Counted from the stretch's first letter, positions 12,604 to 26,429 are shown. The stretch is 64,000 nt of DNA from Plasmopara viticola (GCA_001695595.3 MBPM02000004.1:992001-1056000); one strand, 5' to 3'. Numbers and translations are program-made. The notes: a model not told the origin generated them from the letters alone.

Positions 12604-14285
12604 TCAAAAACCTTTTTACTCGTTCAGTGCTAGCTTGCAAACGGGCCTGTCCACCTTGTATATTGTCTTGCGCTTCCGGCTTTGAGGCAACGCATTTTTC
12701 ATTAAATTCCTTTTCGCACTTCTTCCATCATCTTATGCCACGAAGTTGACGTTAACTTACTTCTTCACCCAACGTTTATATCACAATGGAAATGGCTCTT
12801 TCAAGACTATTCTTTTCCACAAGGGTGTAATACTTCACGGAATTTGTAAGCCACAACGTGAGAAGTTGGGCGTCCACATTTTTATACTTTTCGGGATCCA
12901 ACTCAAGTCGTGAAAGTTGTACCGGAAGTGAGGAAGCAGAAAGGTACTGCAACATACTTTCAGTAAATTGCTTAACGATTAAGCGCTGTCTAGCTGACAA
13001 GGCTTCAGAACGCTTAGCTGATTGCTTTAGAATCTCGAAAAGACCTTTCACTTCATCAAACAAAAATGCTGGCTCCAGCAAGCTATACACTTTAGCGCCA
13101 TTAAATGGCCACATATTCATGTGCGCTGCGACATCCGTTATTGGCATCATGAAGTTGGGAAAAATATTTAGCGGAATCTTCCTGCCTGGGAGCTGCGAGC
13201 TGCTAAACATTAATTCAAATAATCTCTGCCTTACTTCCCGCAAATACGATGCAAAGCTCCCATTCTTGTATTACACATCTCCCAACTCATGTTCAAGCGC
13301 ATTAGACTCTAACATGGCTTTCGTACGCGGCTTTGACATTGCTGACAGTTGCAATTGAATAAAGCTGCCACTACCAAAGTCCCGAGCACCCGGATTCATG
13401 TACATTTTAACATAATCAAGCCACGCAGTAAACACAGAAATATCGTCAAGATCAAGCCGACCAACCTCATCATTGAGATGCAAGACACTGAAAATGGTGA
13501 TTGGTGATTTTTTCTTCTGAAGCCATTCACTGAGTACGTGATCCTAAGCGACTAAATCCGTGACCATAAACGTCAGCATCTCCTCAGCAAAGCTCTCCAT
13601 TGACGGCTCGTGTAAGTGCGGATCAGGTAGTGACTTGTCGCGAAGGGAAAGTGCCTCACTCGTGCCTTCATGAGTTCGACCAAAAGTCCCAAAAGCTCTT
13701 CGTCGTCAAATGCTGCGTATTTCGAAATTGGGTAGTCCATGTGTCTGTACTCTATAATATAGCGAAACCACAGAAGCAGCTTGGGTCGTGACTCATTGTG
13801 ACTATGTCCATGTCTTGATCAAAGATAATTTCAAGATTCATGTACGAGAAAACAGTCTTTGAGTTGACGTGTTGTTTCGGCAACCGATCTTCCGTTTCCT
13901 TTTTCATCAAAGCCCAATGCTCGTGTTCCATTACCTTAGCAGTTTTGACCGTGCTTGCCTGCGTTCCCAGCTCGAGCTCGTTGTTTAGATCGCTTGAAAA
14001 TTTGGCAATCGTCTCACCTTTTTCTATATTAGGATCAATCATGTGCACAACCTTAGAACTCATCATTCTCGCTTCATCGTTCTTGCCATTAGTAGAAGAT
14101 TTGTTGTTTTCATGCACCTCATCGATGGTTCGCTCTCGTTGGAATGATGTTGGTCGTAGTTGCAGCTTCCGCGGCGTTAACGTGCCCATCCTCTCATCAC
14201 GACTTGTATGCCAGGTGGCGCCAAAACAAGCGCTGACACTATAGAGGATAACGATGGCAGTTCGTGCGAAGGAGTGTCGGCGCAT
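12604..14285 (-). pseudogene. ψ1: broken secreted WY-type effector paralogue
   Basis: This is a full-length relative of eff1-3 with many lesions. The start codon at 14285 opens a signal-peptide-like N-terminus (MRRHSFARTAIVILYSVSAC) followed by TSRDERMG, the counterpart of TSREERMG. The first frame runs to about codon 178, where a 1-base deletion after the MSHDP segment (near 13770) shifts the frame. Small deletions near 13615 and 13650 follow. The middle frame (13483-13271) holds the AWLDYVKMYMN WY-like segment and ends in TAA where paralogues have GAT in VDYKNG. A third frame (13243-12776) ends in TAA within IVMDTL. The C-terminal QSRKRK region is recognisable near 12675 but out of frame. 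Its C-terminal half is closer to eff2 than eff1 is (for example EKNSLE and NSVKYYT). Confidence 0.9.
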
Positions 14286-14308
14286 GCTTTGCCTCGCGTC
14301 GTTGCAAT

Positions 14309-14323
14309 CCAAATTAAAAGTGA
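14309..14323 (-). promoter_or_regulatory. Inr plus FPR-like core promoter of ψ1
   Basis: The minus strand reads TCACTTTTAATTTGG about 24-38 bases before the ψ1 start codon. Oomycete core promoters characteristically carry an Inr (TCA-T-YY) followed by a flanking promoter region with CAWTTT. The match is good for the Inr, with one change (TA for CA) in the FPR. Confidence 0.55.
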
Positions 14324-15100
14324 CATTTTCAAAAGAAGCTTGGAATCACGGCTGGTAGAAATCCTCTTTTTTAAAGATCGCACCATGCTAACATATGGCC
14401 CGAGATAGAAAACTGCACGTACAGAGCCTAAGCGCATATAAATATTACCGGACCTTGTGGAAGAGGATCACAATTGGCTTTGAAGGCCATCTTAAACAGA
14501 CGTTGGCTGACTTTGATGATAGAGCTGCTAAGCGATCCTTCTTTTTCTCTTGTATGTATCTCTTCCCTCATAATTAATGACCTCCATACATATACATAGA
14601 TAAGGATACGATGTCACACCATTTTAGATGGTCTGGTCATCGGCTTCAAATTCTAATGCTTGCACTGGAATACAAATTTCTGCGACAAGAAATTTGTAGT
14701 GGCCAAGACTTACAGCACAAGTTCGGCAGAATGCAATCTAATGTTGCGGATACACCATCAAGAAGTCTTATAGAGTCATTGATTGTGGTTATAACTCCTT
14801 AAGTAAGATCACGAAGTGGTGAAATTAACTAAAAAGATAACTCGGCTTTTTCTGGATAAAAAATTGCTATAAACTATTGCGAAGGTTTCTCCGTGAGAGG
14901 TTATATGCTTCTTTTTTAATGTGTTTGTCTGTACCAAATCGAGTTGCGCAAAACATTTTACGCGTTGCGCCCTATTGTGAAAGCACTCTTGAAAAAAAAT
15001 ACGTTTGGTAGTGGTCTTTAAAGTTGTAGAAGTCAAAACCAATGTTTGTTGAGTTCCTGTCCCCAACTATTTTTTTTATTATTGCTGCTTTGCACAAGTA
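14324..15100 (-). promoter_or_regulatory. Upstream region of ψ1, shared with the other effectors
   Basis: This sequence is a diverged copy of the 0.6-0.8 kb region upstream of eff1, eff2 and eff3. Shared blocks include the atcacgaagtggtga segment (14812-14826) and the gcagaatgcaatctaatgt segment (14728-14746). No other gene is seen here. Confidence 0.6.
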
Positions 15101-15450
15101 GCCAGCTGCAACACATTTAGCTGGCTTTGTTGTGCAAGTAATGTTACTTTTGAAGAAACGGGCACAATTAATTATCTCATGACTCTATTATCTATACGTA
15201 TCCAGTAATGCATATTGAAGAAAACGCAGCTGGGATTGATCCAGCGCGATTCAGTAGAAGTTAGACGACAGAAGAAGCGCTAAGCGGGAAGTCATCAAGG
15301 CAATTAAACATACTACATCGGTAGTTCGCAATCTGGTTCTGATGATAGTGCTGCTGAGAGAATAAGCAGGTGGGCGAGCAATTGAGGCTCGCAACTGGAA
15401 AAAAAAATACTCGATGCAAAATAATTTACCACCGTGGTGCACGTATTTTT

Positions 15451-16608
15451 CGGAAAAGGTTGGGGTGACGCCCTCCTTCCAAGCGCGGGGGCTAAAATGC
15501 TCGCGCGCTTCGGGCAGGTGCTCTCGGGCATCTGCAGGTCTCTAACGAGTCTCACCCTCGACGCGACGGTCTCCAGCACCAGGCCAAACCCCCTTCCACG
15601 CCCTTAACCGCGCCAACCGCATCCGGATTGGCTCGTTTAATGTGTATTCTCTAGGTTCGAAGCCCATGAAGCACGAAACACTCCCCGAAGATCTCCGGCG
15701 CTACCGCGTCGATATCCTTGGCCTCCAAGAAACCAAGATCTACGATAGAGGTGAGCACCGCATTGATGACTTCCTTCTAACCCTGAAAAAAAAAAAAAAA
15801 AACGAAGCCAAGACCGAAGTCACCGAAATCCGCTGCCACTGCAACCCGTCGGGCGCCACTCGACACGCCCGATCCCGAGAAAAAACCTGGCGCCACACTA
15901 AGAAGATCGGAACACTCCTCGGCGATATTGAAGATCTATCCCGACGCAAGTCCCTGGCCACCCTCGCGCTCCACCGCCTCTGGTCCGTCTGGCTCCGCCC
16001 CACGCTCATCTCACCCAAGACCCGCATTCGACTGTACAACACCTACGTTTTACCGATTCTGCTGTACAACTGCGCCACCTGGGCTCTTACCAAGTCAGAG
16101 CTCCACGGCCTCGAGAGTTTCCATCGCCGCCAGCTTCGCTACGCTCTTGGCTATCGCTACCCCCGACACATTTCGAATGCAAGACTCTACGACCTCTGTG
16201 ATGAGCGGCCGCTGAGACTACGACTGACACAAGCTCGCTGACGCCTGTTTGGCCATGTACTTCGCCGCAATCCCGACATTCCACCTAACCTCCAGATGCG
16301 TGCCTACTTCTTCTCCACCGCAGCAAAATGGCGCGGACGTCCCCGCACCACGAGCCCCTCAACACTCGACCACAACCTTGTTTCCCGTGGCTCCGGATTT
16401 CGACTCCGGATAGCACAAGACCTCGAAGTTGTACGTACCCTTGCACAAGACCGAAAGAAATGGAAAACCCTTACGACCTCGGTGCTGGATGCACTGCCCG
16501 CCGAACGAGACCCGACGTATGCGGACACCACTCTATGACGTGGACTAGCCAGACTGAGCCTAGCACGTGCATAACTTGGCAACGCGATAACGTAATACAT
16601 TACATTAC
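15451..16608 (+). mobile_element. Internally deleted non-LTR retrotransposon, 1.16 kb
   Basis: This GC-richer block starts with cggaaaaggttggggtgac and ends in a short tandem tail (taatacattacattac). It keeps the beginning of an APE-type endonuclease domain and the far C-terminal part of a LINE ORF2, joined at a run of 18 A (15786-15803). The whole central endonuclease and reverse transcriptase core is missing, so it is non-autonomous. The same junction occurs in the copy at 58177-59328. No clear target duplication is seen. The flanking unit lacks about 1 kb here, so the insertion was accompanied or followed by a deletion. Confidence 0.9.
15642..16538 (+). pseudogene. LINE ORF2 remnant (endonuclease start fused to C-terminal region)
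   Basis: In one frame the sequence reads the endonuclease start (IGSFNVYSLGS, LPEDLRRYRVDILGLQETK), which corresponds to the first strand and helix of APE-type LINE endonucleases. After a Lys run comes the C-terminal region (RIRLYNTYVLPILLYNCATW, FHRRQLRYALGYRYPRHIS) typical of the segment downstream of the reverse transcriptase. TGG has become TGA at 16239-16241, and a second TGA at 16536-16538 replaces a Cys codon. No RT catalytic motif (YxDD) remains. The true ancestral frame started upstream of the first Met. Confidence 0.85.
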
Positions 16609-19600
16609 GCCATTCAGTCGACAGCACCGCTCGATCGCACATTCCTGACGCTTTGTGACACAAAAGATACAAAAAATATATACAGAAACACGCGCACACG
16701 TGAAGCAATCGTTGTGGGCTCAGATAAGACTGAGAAAGGCCGGTGCACGCGTTCCGGCAAACGCCACACTTGTGTTGTCTTCAAGACAATGTCTTGGAAG
16801 CATGTGGCAACCCAGATCTTATATCGTGCTCGCTATCTGTTTCTAACATCTTGGCCTTATGGCCGTAGAACATACACAGCTCACGCAGACGAGCATTGTG
16901 TCCACTAATATATAGCTCATTGTTAGATTACGTGAAGTACCATTGACTTACTCCGTTTGCGCTCTTCAAGATGCAGATGATATGACTAAGAATTACAGCC
17001 TTGCCTTCTACCACTATAAGAGCAAAGTCGTGTCCAGATAGCCAATATGGCACGGAGTGAGGCTCGCCGCTTCTAATGATTAGAAAAAGGCAGTGGACCT
17101 GTGATGGAAGTTATTTTTGAGATAGCTACTATGTCGAACGGCACTTAAAAATTATCGCAGTAGGTATCTCGATATTTAAACTGCTGGTTAAATCAAGTGC
17201 TTAAAGTGGATTATAAATAGAATGACATAGAAATATAAAACAAGTGAGTCTTAAAAGTGCAATCTATTGATCGGTTTAAGCGATAATTTATCTTTGTGCA
17301 CGCATCCTTAAAGTAAGGTGCTGCGTGACCCCATCAAACCTGGTAGCGCATGTTAGCAATCCAACGCCCACGCAGGTGGATTGACTATCTGAATCTCGCA
17401 AAGGCTTTGGGATGGATATCACCATCTGCTGGACGACCATTTTCTGGCTTTTAAAAGCCTAAGAAGGAGGCCGCACTTGAAGCCCTGCCTACTGCCAAGC
17501 AGCTGAAACAGGTAATGGTGTTCGAGCAAAGTCGATGCTCGATGGTGGAGGCAGCACATGCTCAGGTAGCCCCAGCGGGAGCGCCTTGTGTGGGGTGTCA
17601 GCCGTAAAGCCAAAGATTTGCACTTTTGGAGTGAGGTCTTAAAGAATCTTCTTTTCTGGATAAATGTCGTAGAGATGGTCATTTAGGCAACTTTGACCAC
17701 AATTGCGTAGGTGCACGTGGCGTCACAACTCCCACATTGAAATGACGGATCAAAGTTCGGGCACTCACCCGTGAAGCAGCTTCATTGGAGTGTTTAAATA
17801 AACATGAAAGATTCGCGGAGAGCAGCGTTACACCCGTCGAACTTTTTAGCTCCGCCGGCTTTCACGCTTTCCAATCTGCGAGTGAATACTCTTATTAGCT
17901 TAAAAAAATGACAGCCGCCATCATTGAGTTGTCACTCTTCTAACGAATCAAGGTATGCGTACAACCAAGGATACGTTTTTTCTCTAGGTTGTCTTGAATA
18001 CGCACTTTACGTCCTACAGGACGGTGTTTATAAACCCACGGAATCATGTCTTGGTCCATTGGATTAGATTCTCCCAAGCGGAGCAAAATGTGCTACTTTG
18101 ATGGCGATAGAATAGGATAGACGATCCATTCCAGTCCCGAAGATGGAAGACGAAAAAGGCCTACCTTTCACTAAGGGCAATAAACGGTCGCTGGCAAAAG
18201 CTAAAATTTGAGCCTAGTAAATGCTGGTCACCTGTAGAGAAGAGTGTTCTTCTGGGAGGGACCAAAAGAGTGTGTAATTGATACACACAATGGTTGCTTC
18301 GCCCCGTGAAGCTCGACGACTCACGAAGAAGGAGATGACAGCTGCTGACTGCTGGCTATATCAGCGATTGCACGCGGATATAAAAACCTGTTTCGAGTCC
18401 CGGTAGACTCTAGCTCGTCGCGAAATTTTGCACGCTGGTAAACGGTTGCTATCGATAAAACAGATTGAATGATTTTATGAGAGAGCAACAGGAGGTCAGT
18501 TCTTTTTGGACTGGCTTATGGAGCGGCTTAAAACACTCTAATAATTGGTGGCTAGCATATACCATGCAGCAGCATTTCCACGAAAGTAGAATTTTGGTGG
18601 CACCGAGTCAACAGTTGTCCTTGACATGTTTCGTCATAAATTTTTCTTTAAATACCGCGATTATATATTCGCGAGTTCGGCAGAGCAAGATCATAGATGC
18701 CAACTACCCGTCTTGCACAACAAAGTCATGCTGTTGGCTTTGTTGTGTGGCTGGGCCTTTTAAATGTAGGCCTGGATGCAATTGCACCCGTAATAACTTT
18801 AGTGTTCTTGAAGACATACATGACTACGACTTTGAACCCTTTGATGGATAATAAAGTTCCGCGAGCAGCACCAACTGACAGATACGCTTAATAGAGTGCT
18901 TTAAAAATGGATAACATAAACCCACAAGTGAGTTACACCTTCGGGTAACAAACCTTCTCAAACAGTTTGCATGACAAGGTGTATAATATAGTTGTACCAA
19001 GGACGCGCTTAAAAGGTATACTTGTAGGTCTGTAAACGATACTAGGTAGCAATCAACCCTAGGCAAGAAACGAAGTACTTTCAAGATTTGCTAACATGGC
19101 TCCGCTAGGAGAAATGGTATGCGATACGAAATAATTCCTGGATGTCACGAACACACACGTAATTGACAAATTGGCCTTATACATTGAAATCTTTGGCAGT
19201 TCAACTGGTCGCTGTGCCACGATGAGCACACTCCAGCTTGATGCACTTTCAGAAGTGTCAAAGCCATTAACGCTTAAGAAACTAAAGCTTCTGAGCTTTT
19301 GACTGACTTGAAATTCGTAATATCGCTGAGCAGTGTTTAGAAGATGAAAACGCTTTTGTGGACGAAGATGTCTTAATTTAGCATTAGCGGTAGCTTACGT
19401 TCTGTCTTTTTTAAAAAATTCAGTAAGGTTACAGGTGACTTTTTGTTAAGGAATGATCTAAATCACCAATTAAGTCATGCGTTCTACTTATTGCATTGCT
19501 TCATTCTGTAAGGTGTCTTATAAAGCTCTTTTTTCTAAAGATGATGGTCTCTTTCTTCAAAACAATGTTTTTCAAGTTCATTCTTATAACTGATTTTTTT

Positions 19601-21850
19601 ACAACGTTGCTGCTTTGCATGAACAGCCAGGTAGGCACACATATAACACATCTAGGGAGCTACGTATGCAAAATCGACAGCAGCGCAAGCATCCGGTTCG
19701 TGGCACCTTGCTGAAACGACTGAAGACAGGAGAAACAGGAATAATAATATACGCCTAATGTTTGTAACGAATAATGTAGACGACTAATCATCTTGCGTGA
19801 CTCCAATAACTTGAAAAAAAATAGCGATTCGTCCTGAGAGGGATTTCAAGTAGGGGATGCTGCAGGAGCTTTAGTCACCGTTTACGAAAGCCGGTACGAA
19901 CTAGCAGTCTATACCCGACATTTTAAGCGATTAACGAGAGATTACTGAGGCACTGTATGGTTAGTATGAGTTGATGCAAATCGATCTGTCATGGAAACTG
20001 CATCAATGAAAAAGATGATTGCGCAACAATGGTGATAAAGTTGCTGCCAAAGCGTCTGGCCAGCTTAAACTCTCCTTTATACACAGTCTCCAATCTTAAG
20101 AAGACCATCTTTACACGCCGAAATCGTGCCAAAATCATCAAAAGTCGCCTTGCTCATCCCGCGTGTGGACCTTGATACTACATAACCAGTAGCAAATTTG
20201 TAAAATTATCGCACGAAATTACCTGTGAAGCTCCACGCAGTTGCAACCGCCTGTGCACTGTGCCTTGTCGTTCATGGTCGTGCTTGGGTCAATGAAGATA
20301 GGATTGACAGTCAAATTGTGATTCGCGTTGATTTGCATTGACAAATATTTACATAGATGAAAGATGCTCAGACTCGGACTATAACCAAAAAACAACTTTA
20401 ATAGACTGCACATGAAGTCCACACTCTAAAACGATCATTGTTTATTTTTGATTCGAGTCAATACACAAACACACAGTGTGCCTTTAATAGAGTTTTCTTC
20501 TTATCTGTTTGGATTTTTTTTCATCCTTTCACGGCGAGATAGACTTTTTCAAAGCAAGACGAAACTCGAAGAGTAGGAATTCAGATAGGTAATAAATTCG
20601 TGAGGATAAGTAGTTATTTGTATAGCTAGAATGTATGATGACAGATTAGATTGACCAATGTTTGGGCCAGGAGGCTTGATAAAACATGGGTTCTGACCTC
20701 TATTTCGAAAATAGCAGTGCAGGTACACAACATTTCAATTCAAGATTTTCGATTTGTCGGTAGCATTGGTCCATAATGAGAAGCTATCACGTCTGGGCAA
20801 TATAGCTCCGTTAAAAATAGTGGGGATGCGATACAATACCGTTCTCTGAGCGTCTCGAACAACCTCAAGGCTTGCAATGAAATCTTATCCGCAAATATGA
20901 GTGACACCTAAAATATTCTTCATGGCACGGCAATCGCACTGATACTTGAGGGATCAAACCTCCACCACCTTGAAATCGAAAGCTTACTGATTTTTAGCTG
21001 ATATAAACGATGAAATTGACTAAAGGTGGTGCTCCTCATGATAGCACAAATCAAAATTCTTTCATCGATGAGATGTTTCAAAAGTGCCTCATTGACAGCG
21101 TATGATGCGCCCGAACTCACAGGTTGTTTAAATCACTAAAAAAGAATTTTGGTATACTGACACCAATAAGAAATATTTAGATGTGGTGGTCGGAGATTAA
21201 ACATCGAGACTGCGTCTAGAAATGAGGCTCAAACTCAAGATTGACCTCTCGTCAGGCACAAAATACTGTCTCACCAGAATGTAGGCTTCATAAAGTGATA
21301 ATAGTAATTTGATGAATGTCTTCTTTGTCAAAAGCAAAAGATCACAGATATCTTAGTTTTCGCTTTCGTCGACTCTCTGCGCGCAAAACTGAACGAAAAA
21401 GGCGATTGATTAATGCTTACAAACAGCTATCAGTGCAGTGTTGCCTACATAGGCACCAAACCCGATAAATGATGTGATTAACGACCTCTCCAGGTACCCT
21501 TTTGATAGTGCACTAGATTAGGCAGATAAAACTTACCAAACTCGAATTGGGGACGTGATTGTAGCTTCCACGGCATCTAGTACGCCTAAATAGTATCATA
21601 TGAGAAGGTTAAGTTTGTTACTAGGGATAGTAAGCCCCCAGCGACGCGTACTCACCTGTGTTTTGACCTCTACTGACCCGCGCATACGTCGACGATAGTG
21701 TTTCTCGCAATTGTTCCGATGACGATGATTTCGGCACTCAAGACACATTAAACTCGTCTTTCGCAAGTTGAATAGGTTTTGCAAGCCAATCGACGTCATG
21801 CTTGGATTGACGAAATTTCTCTGCAAGGAAAGCACGGGCACTTACAGTAG

Positions 21851-24800
21851 CCGTGGGGTCCGTGTAACCCCCCCCCCCGCAAAGTAAAAATTTGCTCTCA
21901 CTATCAACCTAGAATATAAAACTGCTGAACTATCAAGTAATGTATAAGTTATACGGGCCTCACAAATCCTTTTTTCGAGTTTCATAGAAAGTTTATGTCT
22001 TTGTAAAGGTAAACAGCACCAGGATGTTTTCATCCATGAAATGAGGAAAGCCTGTAGGTGGGGCCAGTTTTGTCTCCTCTGGATAGAGAAAAGTCATTTA
22101 GTTTTGTATGCAATATTTTGGATTATGCCATCGTATGTGCAATTCTACATTTCGATGAGTGCGGTCAAAACCAAACCATCTTGTTCAGGCCAAGTTGCAG
22201 GAAGCTGCCAAATGAAGCTATTCGTGGTATAGAATGCCATTAATAAATGCACTGATTTAATTCCGTGTGCAACATTGGAACTCTAAACGGTTTGTAGTCC
22301 ATAGCGACCATATGTTCTTCCAGACAGCGACAAACATAACTTTTGTGTCCCAAGGTGAAAACCGTTCTTTGTAAAACATCACTTGTGTGCTAAGTGCAAA
22401 CGAAGCAAGCTTTATGCTTATTCCCGCAAACCAGATTTAAAGGTTGCGAATCGAAAGCTCTATAGACAAAAAAAACGTTAGGCTTACAAAACGAGTGCCA
22501 ATTGAAAGCCACCGGTGCGTTTCCTCGAAAAAGATGCCATGTTTGAGTTATTCATCATCGACAGCTATCTTATTGATACTGCTTTGAGTATACAAATGAT
22601 TTGCTTACTGTAATATGGGTCTCTGTGACACAGTCTAGTTTGATGTACCTGAAGATGAAATTCTTTTTTTTTTGTGTCTCTGGTCGGCCAAGCACGTGTA
22701 AACTTGCGAAAAAGTGTCAAAGATTCAAACCATCGACTTTTTTAAGGCGTCTCTCGTTATCGATAGATTCATGAAAGTCTATTAGCTTGAGCTTTGTCTT
22801 CTATTTGCAAAATACCGTCAAAATCTTGGGGGTCGTGGTGTTTCTGTGCTGTCAAGTAAGTGGTCAATATGCACCACTTTGAGCCAGCATCGCTGGGAAG
22901 AAAATAACGTTGCTGTTCGCGGGCTCAATTTCTTGAAACCAAATTTTATTGCTGCACTTTGGCAAGCACTGTTGTGTTCACTGGCGTTTTAATACTATCG
23001 CTAAACTGCTAATTAATCTATTGCAACAAAAAAACTTCGTAACATGAACACTTATGTACCACATACATATCCAAATCGATAAGGTTAACCCAAATTTCTC
23101 ACGAAAAAGCGGTTATACTTGCAAAAATCGTTATCAATATCATCAGCAAAGCAAATGGTGTGATTGAATGCGCTTAAGATATACAAGAATAAGGATAACT
23201 CAAAATTGTTGATCGATGGGTGTAAAGAATTACGAGGTACATTAAAGAACCATCAAGTTCAGATATTACGATATGGAGAAACACTGTTTTGTTCGGACCT
23301 CTTACGGTTCTGCATACTGATGAACCATCGATCTTTCAGAAGTGACATCGATACACCATTAATGCTCACATAGTTCGAAATTTAATGTAATGTTTCTTTC
23401 CTGCCATGATGAGCTGTGAAGCGCGTTTAAAAGCAAATTGTAATCAAGGGTACTGTAAGCTTCTTGCAAAGTTACGTAGATATTCCGCCTCTAGGAACTC
23501 TTAAAACTTGCTTGGCTGGCCTGATTGAATACCATTTTGCTTCGAGACAGAGATAGTGAGCGCACTGTGGAAAACCAGCAACTGACCATAGCGATAGAAG
23601 CAAGAACCGCTAGCGTGACAAATCATCGAACCCAACTTGAATTTGCAATGAGTTCGTTTTGGCCCACTTATTATGCAATCAACACCCAAAGCACCCTCGA
23701 GATTCATCTAATTCCAAAATAAGTGTTTAAATGTATTGTGGTTGTTCTGGTCTTCAGGATTTCATATGGGAAATCCTGGACCATTCTTTTTTTTGGGCCT
23801 TGTATGATGTCGAGTAATTTCGTTGGTAGAGTACTAAAAGTCAGCGTTATGCTGTTATTTGATTGTACTAGAGAAGCGGCTTCTATAATAAACTTTTTGA
23901 TTCGTTGATGCCCGCGCGAAGAAGCGTTTTAAGCCTCGTGGAGCACGAAGCAGAAAAGCGTACTGATTAAAGCCATGACCTGATAGTACCCATCCGTAAG
24001 GCCCTCTCCCTCATTGGACTCCTCGATTTAAAAAGAGTGGGCAGACCACTCGCGGGAGGCCAACTTGTGTTTGCACGCGGCGGTGGGCGAGCCGCACCCT
24101 AACGCCAAGTGATTTCGGACAGTTGAAACACTCTGTAAGTTTTGCGTGCTGCTTTCCTGTTCTTTCTGCCCTCAACTCTAGCCTCATAAAACGAGTATTC
24201 AATCATAGGGTACGTTGAGGATTTTCCTTTAGAATTTTTACAAATAAAAGTCGCTGTGTATTTCTGCCGTAACTGATAGACCTTTTGGAGTCTACTGATA
24301 GACCTTTTGGATTCTACTCATGACCGCGAGTTCACCATAAGGCCGAACAATTTAGTTTGACTGATAAAACTGTTTTTTAAGTGGCTCAGCCTTAAGTTTT
24401 TTCAAAGCCTTATACTTGTACAAATAAATCTTAGAACGAGTTTACGCTCAAGCGATCTTGACACATTTTCTTTTTTTTTTCAATCCCTCTCTTGAGAAGC
24501 GAAGGTGTCTGCGGGTCGTGACGTAATATTAAATAGCTTGGACGAGAGCTTTGTAGTGGCGGAAGCGGCCGTCTCCGTTCGCACAAATCTTTACTACGCA
24601 AGCTGTGTTTCTTCTACGGAGATGAGGTAGAAAAGGACAGGAGATAGCGAACTTACACAACAAGTGTCAGAAGATCTGCACTGGTCTCACGATATGTATC
24701 GGGCGCGATTGCGGCATGCTTCAAAGAGAACTAAAGTGTTGCGTTTACGGGACGAAGATATGCGCTGTCTTTTGAGACTCCAAGATTTCAATGACAAAGC

Positions 24801-26429
24801 TTTACAGTTGGACCTAACAGCAACCAGTATAATCGTTCAAATTTTTTAGATGAGAATATTGGATGTCAAATATAAAAACAAGCAGATATGAAAAATACAG
24901 ATGTTTGCTTTTACAAAAGCAATACCGCCTGGGCTTTTGTGAAAGAAGTTGTCGCTGACATTGACTTCACAGAGCGAGCGGTGCTGTCAAGCATATGCCG
25001 TCTGCTCCAAAGCATCTGTAAACCGACCGTGTGGCTTGAGTGGTCGGTCGTTCGACCCAAGACCGGAAGAAACCTGGTTTGATACCCTTAGAATTTAAAT
25101 TGAAGCAGCCGAAATAGGTTACCAAAGTGGACGAGCAATCACACCCACATGTGTGTAAGAGGTGGGCGGGCTGGACGCCCCACGGACCGAAAGTGCCCCC
25201 CAGAGTCATGGAGTTTTCGGATCCCGGTCTCAAAACGGGTCGGGTATCTCCCCGCTTCCCGCGCTTGATGAAGCTTACGCCTAGCACGTGGGTTCCGGTT
25301 GCTTATTTCTCAATGCTTTAATGGCAAGCTTTACGTCACAAAAGTTCTTGATTATCCGGTACAGGGAGCCAGGAATAGTCTATTATATGGTCATCCATTA
25401 TGCCGGGTGAGGTTGAATAAAAGGCTCAAAGGAGCTGTATCAAAAGAACGTATTTCAACGCACACAAATTTTTCAAATACACACAATGCAAACGCTTGCG
25501 GTAGTTGTGATCTGGTAGACGTTGAATAGCATATCTTTAAAGACGTCATTTGCGAGACAAGAGAATGAATGGAACCAGTTTGTAACCGAAGTGAGGTGTA
25601 ATATTTACTCTTGAAGAGCATTATGCTTGACACTATATTTTGTGACGGACCGCCCACTCATTAGCCTTGTAAAATAAAACTGTTAAAGTCTTCCTTACGA
25701 AGCCTTGAACGAAGCATAGAAGGTCAGCTGATGATATACATCTGAAATGCTAAGAACAGGATATTATTATTGTCTCTAGGTCGCAAAGGCAGAAGAAGAA
25801 GCGAATAAAAATTTCTCGCTTTCTTGCTTAACGGTGTGTTTTTTACAAGAAACGGAAACAAATAGGTGTTTTATATAATCTTTGGCGCTAAGGCCTATAT
25901 CCTTCTACAAATTATAGATTTATAGACAGTTTTACGACCCATTAAAGAACACGCGCGACTTAATTGGTGGTGTAGACGATTATAATACAGTCACGGTAAG
26001 TTTTTCACGATTAATGCAAAAAAAGTCTGTAAAGGTCATTACTTCGAAATATTTCCAACATGATTTTAAGCGCAATCAAAACGAATCTTTTCTCTGCTAG
26101 AGCCTACTCGGTGATGTTTCGTATTTGATTCGACCTCTTTACAGTCCTATCCGCGAACCACAAGATCGCACTCTCCCGATTTGTGCTTCAAGTCTTGGCT
26201 ACTGCAGTCTTCATGTTGAAGAAATTTGTACTTCTGATACTTACTGTAAGCTTCCAATTTGTCGGGACCGTGCACAAAGTAAAGCACTAGACAGAGAGTG
26301 ATGGCACGTTAAGTTCAATCTTTTAAGAAAAATAAATGTTCTAAGGTCGCAAAATCTAAAGAAAGACATATAAGAAAGTGTGGCTCGAAATCATAATTAA
26401 AATGTTAAGTTTTCGCTTTTGATAACGGC
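21851..26429. other. Gene-poor region downstream of copy C
   Basis: No supported gene is seen in 4.6 kb. Blocks such as 21870-22000, 24880-25000 and 25480-25570 match 33830-33950, 35050-35160 and 35325-35420. The region is therefore an old duplicate of the one right of copy G. There is an 11-C run at 21881-21891. A GC-rich patch at 25130-25290 differs in composition from its neighbours, and I could not identify it. Short open frames (for example 23164-23373, 24664-24849) have no recognisable features. Confidence 0.5.
24272..24315. repeat. 22-bp tandem duplication
   Basis: Two adjacent 22-bp copies (24272-24293 and 24294-24315) with the core actgatagaccttttgga differ at one base. Confidence 0.85.

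Larger units (their letters stand above)
15100..21850 (+). repeat. Flanking unit copy C (with LINE insertion and 1-kb deletion)
   Basis: This stretch is collinear with copies A and D. Its proximal 330 bases match copy A positions 40-310. A 1.16-kb LINE derivative then interrupts it, and the unit resumes at the equivalent of A position 1318, so about 1 kb of unit is missing at the insertion. From 16609 it follows A closely, through 16950 (A 1690), 18300 (A 3020), 18880 (A 3585), 20650 (A 6070) and 21780 (A 7235). It contains only broken reading frames. After 21850 it continues into sequence that copies A and D lack. Confidence 0.8.

Noticed and set aside
21881..21891. Run of C residues
   Set aside because: It is a simple homopolymer, possibly a sequencing error, with no associated feature.
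25021..25080. tRNA/SINE-like box B (gttcgaccc) and a loose box A
   Set aside because: The two boxes are too close together for a Pol III promoter and there is no tRNA fold.
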